Source: an uncultured Actinomyces sp.
GTDB taxonomy: Bacteria > Actinomycetota > Actinomycetes > Actinomycetales > Actinomycetaceae
Assembly: GCA_937926195.1 (NCBI GenBank)
Contig: CALEXZ010000156.1
Span: 1-8,240, forward strand
DNA: 8,240 nt
Reading direction: 5' to 3'
Under the pieces are notes generated by a model, which worked only from the letters and a program-made list of their open reading frames with translations, did not search any database and had not been told where the DNA came from. Positions 1 to 5,346 of this stretch are shown here, one piece after another (position 1 is the first letter of the stretch; each line of letters starts with the position of its first letter). A program made the position numbers and the translations under genes.

Positions 1-93
1 GCAGCAGGTTGTCCAACGAGCAGCAGGTTGTCCAACGAGCAGCAGGTTGTCCAACGAGCAGCAGGTTGTCCAACAGGCAGCAGGTTGTCCAAC
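1..93 (+). repeat. Tandem 19-bp repeat block 1 (five units, truncated by window edge)
   Basis: Five exact copies of the 13-mer CAGGTTGTCCAAC start at 5, 24, 43, 62 and 81, a strict 19-bp pitch. The 6-bp linkers are GAGCAG between units 1 to 4 and AGGCAG between units 4 and 5. The first four bases of the window match the end of a linker, so the array probably continues to the left. The inner ten bases, GTTG-TC-CAAC, form an inverted repeat of 4-bp arms around 2 bp. The heptamer TTGTCCA in each unit is shared with the actinobacterial DnaA-box consensus TTGTCCACA, but the last two bases are swapped. Perfect conservation of the 13-mer next to variable linkers suggests a selected protein-binding site or recent slippage expansion. 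The function is unknown. Confidence 0.93.
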
Positions 94-120
94 GCGCCAA
101 CGGGGGCTGCAGAGGTGCCA

Positions 121-177
121 GGGCCGCCATGGACCACCTGCCGCCCCGCGGATCACCTGCGGTCCAACGGATCACCT
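121..177 (-). repeat. Diverged opposite-strand 19-bp units (three)
   Basis: Read on the minus strand, three units with the cores GAGGTGATCC, CAGGTGATCC and CAGGTGGTCC lie exactly 19 bp apart. On the plus strand these are GGACCACCT at 131, GGATCACCT at 150 and GGATCACCT at 169. They resemble the direct unit CAGGTTGTCC with one or two changes around the centre, and they keep its pitch. The second half of the 13-mer is not conserved. I read them as inverted, decayed relatives of the array unit. The spacing and core are directly visible; common descent is inferred. Confidence 0.6.
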
Positions 178-189
178 CAAGGACGCCCC

Positions 190-240
190 CAGGTTGTCCA
201 ACAGGCAGCAGGTTGTCCAACGAGCAGCAGGTTGTCCAAC
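190..240 (+). repeat. Tandem 19-bp repeat block 2 (three units)
   Basis: Three exact copies of CAGGTTGTCCAAC start at 190, 209 and 228. The linkers are AGGCAG and then GAGCAG, the same two linker types as in block 1. The block is out of register with block 1 (185 bp from the first unit, not a multiple of 19), so it was separated by insertion, deletion or duplication. The last unit is followed by GCGGGACCGA, the start of the 31-bp spacer that recurs at 323 and 367. Confidence 0.92.
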
Positions 241-271
241 GCGGGACCGACGGCGGGCTCTCGGCGCGCCG

Positions 272-366
272 CAGGTGGTCCAAGGCACCGCAGGTTGTCC
301 AACGAGCAGCAGGTTGTCCAACGCGAGACCGACGACGGGCTCTCGGCGCACCGCAGGTTGTCCAAC
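272..366 (+). repeat. Repeat block 3 with 31-bp spacers (four units)
   Basis: A variant unit CAGGTGGTCCAAG (272-284) is followed at 19-bp pitch by exact units at 291 and 310. A further exact unit starts at 354, after a 31-bp spacer (323-353). That spacer is nearly identical to 241-271, with 28 of 31 bases matching and all three differences G versus A. The segment unit-spacer-unit at 228-284 therefore matches 310-366 at 52 of 57 positions, displaced by 82 bp, which is a higher-order duplication. A shortened third spacer copy (GCGAGACCGA at 367, about 23 bp) follows and runs into CAGGTGACATC at 390, perhaps a decayed unit. Confidence 0.88.
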
Positions 367-432
367 GCGAGACCGACAACGGCTCGGCACAGGTGACATC
401 ACACAAGCGCGGCCCAGCCCCTGGGGGACAAT

Positions 433-438
433 GGGAAG
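433..438 (+). promoter_or_regulatory. Probable ribosome binding site of hrpA
   Basis: GGGAAG lies 4 bp before the ATG at 443 and supports that start. A second purine run, GGGGGA (423-428), ends only 2 bp before another in-frame ATG at 431, which is too close, so 443 is preferred. Starting at 431 instead would add only four residues. Confidence 0.5.
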
Positions 439-442
439 CCGT

Positions 443-3400
443 ATGAGTGACGAGACGAGCATGAGCCCCGCGCACGAAGGCGCTCCCGCAGGAGCCGGCG
501 CCTCCCCCGGCACCGGCGCCTCCCCCGGAACCGCCGCCTCCCCGGGCACCACCTCCTCCCCCGTCGGCTCCTCCACGCCCGACGGCGAGCAGCGCGACCA
601 GTCCCACTGGGGCGGGCGCACCCGCCACGGCGCACGCACCCGCCACGGCGCACGCACCCGCCCCGACCGTCACGCGGGCCGCCGCGAGTGGCCGGGCTTC
701 ACGCCCGAGCAGCTGGCCGAGCGCGCCGCCAGCGTCCCCGCCGTCGGCTACCCCGACGAGCTGCCCGTCAGCGCCCGCCGTGAGGAGATCGCCCGGACCA
801 TCGCCTCCAGCCAGGTCGTCATCGTCGCGGGCGAGACCGGCTCGGGAAAGACCACCCAGCTGCCCAAGATCTGCCTCGAGCTCGGCCGCGGCGTGAGCGG
901 CATGATCGGCCACACCCAGCCGCGTCGTATCGCCGCCCGCTCGGTCGCCGAGCGCATCGCCCACGAGCTCGGCACCTCCATCGGCGGCGACGGCGTCGTC
1001 GGCTACCAGGTCCGGTTCACCGAGGAGACCGGCCCGCACACGCTGGTCAAGCTCATGACGGACGGCATCCTGCTGGCGGAGATCCAGACGGACCCGATGC
1101 TGCGCCGCTACGACACGATCATCGTCGACGAGGCGCACGAGCGCAGCCTCAACATCGACTTCATCCTCGGCTACCTCGCCCGGCTCCTGCCCCAGCGCCC
1201 GGACCTCAAGGTCGTCATCACCTCGGCGACCATCGACTCCGAGCGCTTCGCCCAGCACTTCGGCCAGGACGTCTCGCGCGGTGACGGCCTGACCACCCGG
1301 GTGCCCGCCCCCGTCATCGAGGTCTCGGGACGCACCTACCCGGTGGAGGTCCGCTACCGTCCCCTGCTCGCCGACGACGGCTTCGACGCGGCCGCCGACC
1401 CGGTGCGTCACGCCGGGGGCCACGTTCCCGACGACGACGCCCCGGCCCCCACCCGCCCCAGCGCCCCCTCGGGCCCGGCCCCCGCCGGGGAGCTGACCGA
1501 CGCCGAGCTGGAGGCCCTGACCTCCCCCGACCCGGCCGTGCGGGCCGCCGCCCGCGCCCGGCGCGAGGCAGTACGCGCTGCCGCCGCCTCCCCCACCGCC
1601 GACGGCGGGGACACCGCCGGCCGCACCGCCGGCCGCAAAGGCAGCCACGACGGCACCGGGCGGGTGCCGGCCGGGCGCGACGAGGACCGCGACCAGGTCA
1701 CCGGCATCCTTGACGCCGTCGACGAGCTCATGTCCGCCGGCGGCGGCGACATCCTCGTCTTCCTCGCAGGCGAGCGCGACATCCGCGACACCGAGGCCGC
1801 CCTCATCGACCACCTCGGCCCCCGCTACACGCCTGACGGGCGCTCGCGCGTACCCGGCGCCGTGGAGGTCGTCCCCCTGTACTCGCGGCTGACCGCCGCC
1901 GAGCAGCACCGTGTCTTCGAGGCGCACAGCTGCCGGCGCGTCGTGCTGGCCACGAACGTCGCCGAGACGTCCCTGACGGTGCCGGGCATCCGCTACGTCG
2001 TCGACCCCGGCCTGGCGCGCATCTCCCGCTACTCCAACCGCACGAAGGTCCAGCGCCTGCCCATCGAGCCGGTCAGCCGGGCCAGCGCCGACCAGCGCTC
2101 GGGCCGCTGCGGGCGCGTGGCGGACGGCATCGCCATCCGCCTGTACTCCGAGGGTGACTACCTCTCGCGCCCCGAGTACACGGAGCCGGAGATCCTGCGC
2201 ACCTCCTTGGCCAGCGTCATCCTGCAGATGGCGAGCCTGGGCCTGGGGGCGGTCGAGGACTTCCCCTTCCTGGACGCCCCCGACCCGCGCGCCGTACGTG
2301 ACGGGATCCAGCTGCTCACGGAGATCGGCGCCATCGAGACCATCGGCACCAGCTCCTCGCGCCGGGCGGCCCACGACTCGCGGCGCGGGCCGCGCCTGAC
2401 CGCCGTCGGGCGCCGTCTGGCCCGCCTGCCCATCGACCCGCGCCTGGGGCGGATGCTGCTGGAGGCCGGCGAGCTCGGCTGCGCCGGGGAGGTCATGGTC
2501 ATCGTCGCGGCCCTGTCGATCCAGGACGTACGCGAGCGGCCGCTCGACCGCCAGGAGGCCTCCGACGCCCTGCACCGTCGCTTCGCGGACCCCACGAGTG
2601 ACTTCCTCACCTACCTCAACCTGTGGCGCTACCTGCGCACCCAGCAGCGCGAGCTCTCCGGCTCCGCCTTCCGCCGCATGTGCCGCGAGGAGTTCCTGCA
2701 CTACCTGCGGGTGCGCGAGTGGCAGGACGTGCACACCCAGCTGCGCCAGCTCGCCCGCCCGCTGGGGCTCAGCGCCGCCCCCGTCGAGCTGCCGACCGCC
2801 CGCTCGATCCGTGCCGCCCGCGAGGCCCTGGAGCCCGGCTCGCACGCCGCCCAGATCGCCCACGGGGACGTGGCGGCCGCCGTCGTCGCGCTGGGGCGCA
2901 GCGCGGACACGCCGGACGCGGACGCGATCCACCGCTCCCTGCTCGTGGGGCTGCTGTCCAACGTCGGCTACTGGGACGAGCGGCGCCGCGAGTACGCGGG
3001 GGCGCGCGGCACCCGCTTCACGATCTGGCCGGGCTCGGGCCTGCGCCGCAAGAGCTATGACTGGGTGATGACGGCCGAGCTCGTCGAGACCAGCCGCCTG
3101 TTCGCCCGCACGGTCGCGCGTGTCGACTCGCGCTGGGTGGAGGCGACCGCCGAGGCCGCGGGCCTGGTGAGGCACGTGTACGGCGAGCCCTACTGGTCCA
3201 CGCGCCGGGGCGCCGCCATGGTCCACGAGAAGGTCCTCCTGTACGGCATGACCCTGGCGGCGGACCGGCCCACCACACTGGCGAGCGTCGGCACCGACGC
3301 CGCCCGCGAGGTCGCCCGCGAGATGTTCCTGCGTCAGGGGCTCGTCGAGGGCGGCTGGCACGCACGCCACGGCTTCGTCGAGCGCAACCGCAGGCTCGTG

Positions 3401-5269
3401 GAGGAGCTGAGCGACGTCGAGTCGCGCCGCCGTGAGCACGGCCTGCTGGCCTCCGACGAGGCGCTGCTGCGTTTCTACGACGAGCGGGTGCCCGACAACG
3501 TCTACGGCGCCAACGACTTCGACGCCTGGTGGAAGCGGGAGAAGGGACGGCGCCCCGACCTGCTCGACTTCACCCGCGAGCTGCTGCTGCCCGGCGGCGA
3601 CGACGCCGACCTGGAGCGCTCCTACCCCGAGCGCTGGGTGCAGGGCGACCTCACCCTCGGCCTGGAGTACGTCTTCGAGCCGGGGCGCAGCGACGACGGC
3701 GTGAGCGTGCAGGTCCCCGTCGAGGTGCTCGGGCGCCTGGAGCCGGAGGGCTTCGACTGGCTGGTGCCGGGGATGCGTCCCGAGCTCGTCATCGCCACGA
3801 TCCGCTCCCTGCCCAAGCGGGTGCGCCGCCAGCTCGTGCCCGCCCCCGACGTCGGCGCCCAGGTGTGGGCGATGATGCGCGAGGAGCTCACGGTGCCCGA
3901 GGGCGCGAGCGCACCCGCCACCTCCTTCCAGGAGGCCTTCACCCGGACGGTGCGGCGCCTGCGCGACGTCGAGGTCACGGAGGCGGACTGGCGCGAGGCC
4001 GAGGAGCACCTGCCGGAGCACCTGCGCGTGTCCTTCGTGGGACTCGACGCCCGCGGCCGCGAGCTGGGCCGCGGCAAGGACCTCGTCGCCCTCCAGAAGC
4101 AGCTCGCCGGACGCACGGAGCAGGCGGTGCGCTCAGCGGTGCGCGGGGCGCTGGCGCAGGCCATGGCGGAGGCCGAGGACCGCCAGGCCGCGGGCGGGCG
4201 CCGCAGGAAGGGAAAGGGCCGTGGCCGGGCCTCCGGCCCCGCCTCCGGCGGCGGGGGCACGCCCGCCGCGCGCAAGCCGGGATCGCCGTCGGCCTCCCAC
4301 CCGGGTGCCGCCGCTTCCTCCGGGATGCGTGCGGGCCTGGCCGAGCAGTCGGGGCTCACCGAGTGGCCCAGCGGTGTGGCCGGGCTCGACGGCGAGGACC
4401 GCTCGACGCTGCCGGCGAGCGTCACCTCCACGGGCCCGGCCGGGCTCGTCGTGCGCGGCTACCCGACGCTCGTCGCCCGTGGGCGTGCCAGCGCCGACCT
4501 GACGATCCTGCCCGACACCGAGTCCCAGGCCCGCTCCCACGGGGCCGGTGTCACCGCGCTCGCGCTCGCCCGCACCCAGCTGCCGGTGGCGCGCGTGACC
4601 TCGCGCTGGACGGCGGCCGAGACGCTGGCACTGGCGGCCTCCCCGTACCGCAGCACCGAGGCGCTGGTGGGCGACATCCAGCTGGCGGCGGCGCGGGCCG
4701 TCGCCGCGCGGTGGGCCGCCGGGGTCGGGCGGCGCCTGGAGGAGGTGCGCGCGCGGGCCGTCTTCGAGGAGCTCGTGGCCGTCATGCGCCGCGAGCTTGA
4801 GGACGAGGTCTACCGGGTGGCGCAGGTGGTGGCACGCGCCCTTGAGGCCCAGCGGGAGGTGGGGCGCGCCGTCGACCGGCACACCTCGCTGGCGCTGCTG
4901 TCCACGCTCCAGCAGGTACGTGAGCACGTGGCCTCGCTCGTTTTCGACGGCTTCGTTGCCGCGACGCCGGCCGAGTACCTCGATCACCTGCCGAGGTACC
5001 TGCGGGCGGCGGCGCTGCGTGTCGACAAGGCGGAGTCCTCGCCGAGCCAGGACGCGGCGCTGGCCTACCAGGTCAGTGAGGCCGAGGCCCTGGTGGAGCG
5101 GGCCCGGGCACGGGCGGCGGCACTGCCTGCGGACGCGCAGCGTGAGGCGCTGCTCGTCGAGGGGCGCTGGCTCGTGGAGGAGCTGCGGGTGAGCCTCTTC
5201 GCGCAGACGCTGGGGACGAGCCGCAAGGTGAGCGTCCAGCGCATCGGCAAGCTGCTCGCCAAGGTCTGA
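443..5269 (+). CDS. hrpA: ATP-dependent DEAH-box RNA helicase HrpA
   Basis: This 1608-residue DEAH-box RNA helicase uses ATP hydrolysis to remodel RNA or ribonucleoprotein. In E. coli HrpA is linked to mRNA processing and to rescue of stalled ribosomes; it is cytoplasmic. Helicase motifs are complete: Walker A GETGSGKTT (130-138), TQPRR (158-162), DEAH (229-232), SAT (261-263), ILVFLAGERDI (437-447), ATNVAETSLT (503-512) and QRSGRCGR (551-558). An HA2-like region follows, then an OB-fold signature (WPGS, 862-865) and the long C-terminal DUF3418 region. The tail ELRVSLFAQTLGT matches the E. coli protein closely. It is about 300 residues longer than E. coli HrpA (1300) because of a disordered N-terminus (about 1-85), a 95-100 residue insertion between the RecA domains (about 310-416) and a basic Gly/Ser/Pro linker (about 1244-1300). 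The frame continues upstream through the repeats to TTG codons; that extension is rejected as repeat-derived. Function is very secure, the exact start fairly so. Confidence 0.96.
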   Translation: MSDETSMSPAHEGAPAGAGASPGTGASPGTAASPGTTSSPVGSSTPDGEQRDQSHWGGRTRHGARTRHGARTRPDRHAGRREWPGFTPEQLAERAASVPAVGYPDELPVSARREEIARTIASSQVVIVAGETGSGKTTQLPKICLELGRGVSGMIGHTQPRRIAARSVAERIAHELGTSIGGDGVVGYQVRFTEETGPHTLVKLMTDGILLAEIQTDPMLRRYDTIIVDEAHERSLNIDFILGYLARLLPQRPDLKVVITSATIDSERFAQHFGQDVSRGDGLTTRVPAPVIEVSGRTYPVEVRYRPLLADDGFDAAADPVRHAGGHVPDDDAPAPTRPSAPSGPAPAGELTDAELEALTSPDPAVRAAARARREAVRAAAASPTADGGDTAGRTAGRKGSHDGTGRVPAGRDEDRDQVTGILDAVDELMSAGGGDILVFLAGERDIRDTEAALIDHLGPRYTPDGRSRVPGAVEVVPLYSRLTAAEQHRVFEAHSCRRVVLATNVAETSLTVPGIRYVVDPGLARISRYSNRTKVQRLPIEPVSRASADQRSGRCGRVADGIAIRLYSEGDYLSRPEYTEPEILRTSLASVILQMASLGLGAVEDFPFLDAPDPRAVRDGIQLLTEIGAIETIGTSSSRRAAHDSRRGPRLTAVGRRLARLPIDPRLGRMLLEAGELGCAGEVMVIVAALSIQDVRERPLDRQEASDALHRRFADPTSDFLTYLNLWRYLRTQQRELSGSAFRRMCREEFLHYLRVREWQDVHTQLRQLARPLGLSAAPVELPTARSIRAAREALEPGSHAAQIAHGDVAAAVVALGRSADTPDADAIHRSLLVGLLSNVGYWDERRREYAGARGTRFTIWPGSGLRRKSYDWVMTAELVETSRLFARTVARVDSRWVEATAEAAGLVRHVYGEPYWSTRRGAAMVHEKVLLYGMTLAADRPTTLASVGTDAAREVAREMFLRQGLVEGGWHARHGFVERNRRLVEELSDVESRRREHGLLASDEALLRFYDERVPDNVYGANDFDAWWKREKGRRPDLLDFTRELLLPGGDDADLERSYPERWVQGDLTLGLEYVFEPGRSDDGVSVQVPVEVLGRLEPEGFDWLVPGMRPELVIATIRSLPKRVRRQLVPAPDVGAQVWAMMREELTVPEGASAPATSFQEAFTRTVRRLRDVEVTEADWREAEEHLPEHLRVSFVGLDARGRELGRGKDLVALQKQLAGRTEQAVRSAVRGALAQAMAEAEDRQAAGGRRRKGKGRGRASGPASGGGGTPAARKPGSPSASHPGAAASSGMRAGLAEQSGLTEWPSGVAGLDGEDRSTLPASVTSTGPAGLVVRGYPTLVARGRASADLTILPDTESQARSHGAGVTALALARTQLPVARVTSRWTAAETLALAASPYRSTEALVGDIQLAAARAVAARWAAGVGRRLEEVRARAVFEELVAVMRRELEDEVYRVAQVVARALEAQREVGRAVDRHTSLALLSTLQQVREHVASLVFDGFVAATPAEYLDHLPRYLRAAALRVDKAESSPSQDAALAYQVSEAEALVERARARAAALPADAQREALLVEGRWLVEELRVSLFAQTLGTSRKVSVQRIGKLLAKV
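497..550 (+). repeat. In-frame 18-bp tandem repeat in hrpA N-terminus
   Basis: Three 18-bp units (497, 515, 533) encode GASPGT, GASPGT and AASPGT (residues 19-36), with a fourth diverged unit TSSPVG after them. The period is a multiple of three, so copy-number change would keep the frame. The region precedes the helicase core and is predicted to be disordered from its composition. Confidence 0.85.
617..661 (+). repeat. In-frame 18-bp tandem repeat encoding RTRHGA
   Basis: Two identical 18-bp units (617-634 and 635-652) and a half unit (653-661) encode RTRHGA-RTRHGA-RTR (residues 59-73) of HrpA. The segment is strongly basic and lies just before the conserved N-terminal part of the helicase. 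A role in nucleic-acid binding is possible but not shown. Confidence 0.85.
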
Positions 5270-5346
5270 GCACGGGCCCCTGCGCCGGGACCGCCGGACC
5301 GGCCGGGGCGGGGCAGCCGGGGCGGCCGGCCCCCGCCGGGCCCGGC
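5270..5346. terminator. GC-rich gap between convergent genes, possible bidirectional terminator
   Basis: This 77-bp gap separates the hrpA and cls stop codons, which face each other. It is almost entirely G and C and has several self-complementary segments. GGCGG (5321-5325) can pair with CCGCC (5333-5337), or GCCGGG (5316-5321) with CCCGGC (5341-5346). No T-rich tract follows on either strand, so a classical intrinsic terminator is not evident. Position between convergent genes is the main reason to suspect termination here. Confidence 0.3.

Larger units (their letters stand above)
1..442. other. Non-coding repeat-rich leader upstream of hrpA
   Basis: This 442-bp stretch contains no convincing gene. 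It is free of stop codons in all three forward frames, but only because the short repeat that fills it contains no stop. The repeat pitch of 19 bp is not a multiple of three, so each frame reads the same peptide pattern in rotation, starting at TTG codons inside the repeats. It holds five direct units (1-93), a diverged opposite-strand block (about 121-177), three direct units (190-240) and a spacer-separated group (272-366), then a shortened spacer copy (367-389). The last 50 bp before hrpA are unique sequence, and I could not identify a convincing -10/-35 pair there. The gene to the left lies outside the window. Confidence 0.8.

Noticed and set aside
1..366. CRISPR array
   Set aside because: The conserved part is only 13 bp, most linkers are 6 bp and repetitive rather than unique, and no cas gene is present.
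1..442. Origin of replication
   Set aside because: Near-DnaA-box cores are present, but there is no AT-rich unwinding region and no dnaA, dnaN, gyrB or rnpA neighbour, and the last two bases of the box differ from consensus in every unit. Kept only as a titration-type hypothesis.
9..446. Small proteins encoded by the repeat array in the forward frames
   Set aside because: The three frames give the same rotated peptide from a 19-bp DNA repeat, the starts are TTG codons inside repeats, and no ribosome binding site is seen.
3529..4800. Plus-strand open frame (423 codons) inside hrpA in another frame
   Set aside because: It is an Arg/Ala/Gly/Pro-rich shadow of the helicase coding sequence with no start signal or domain.
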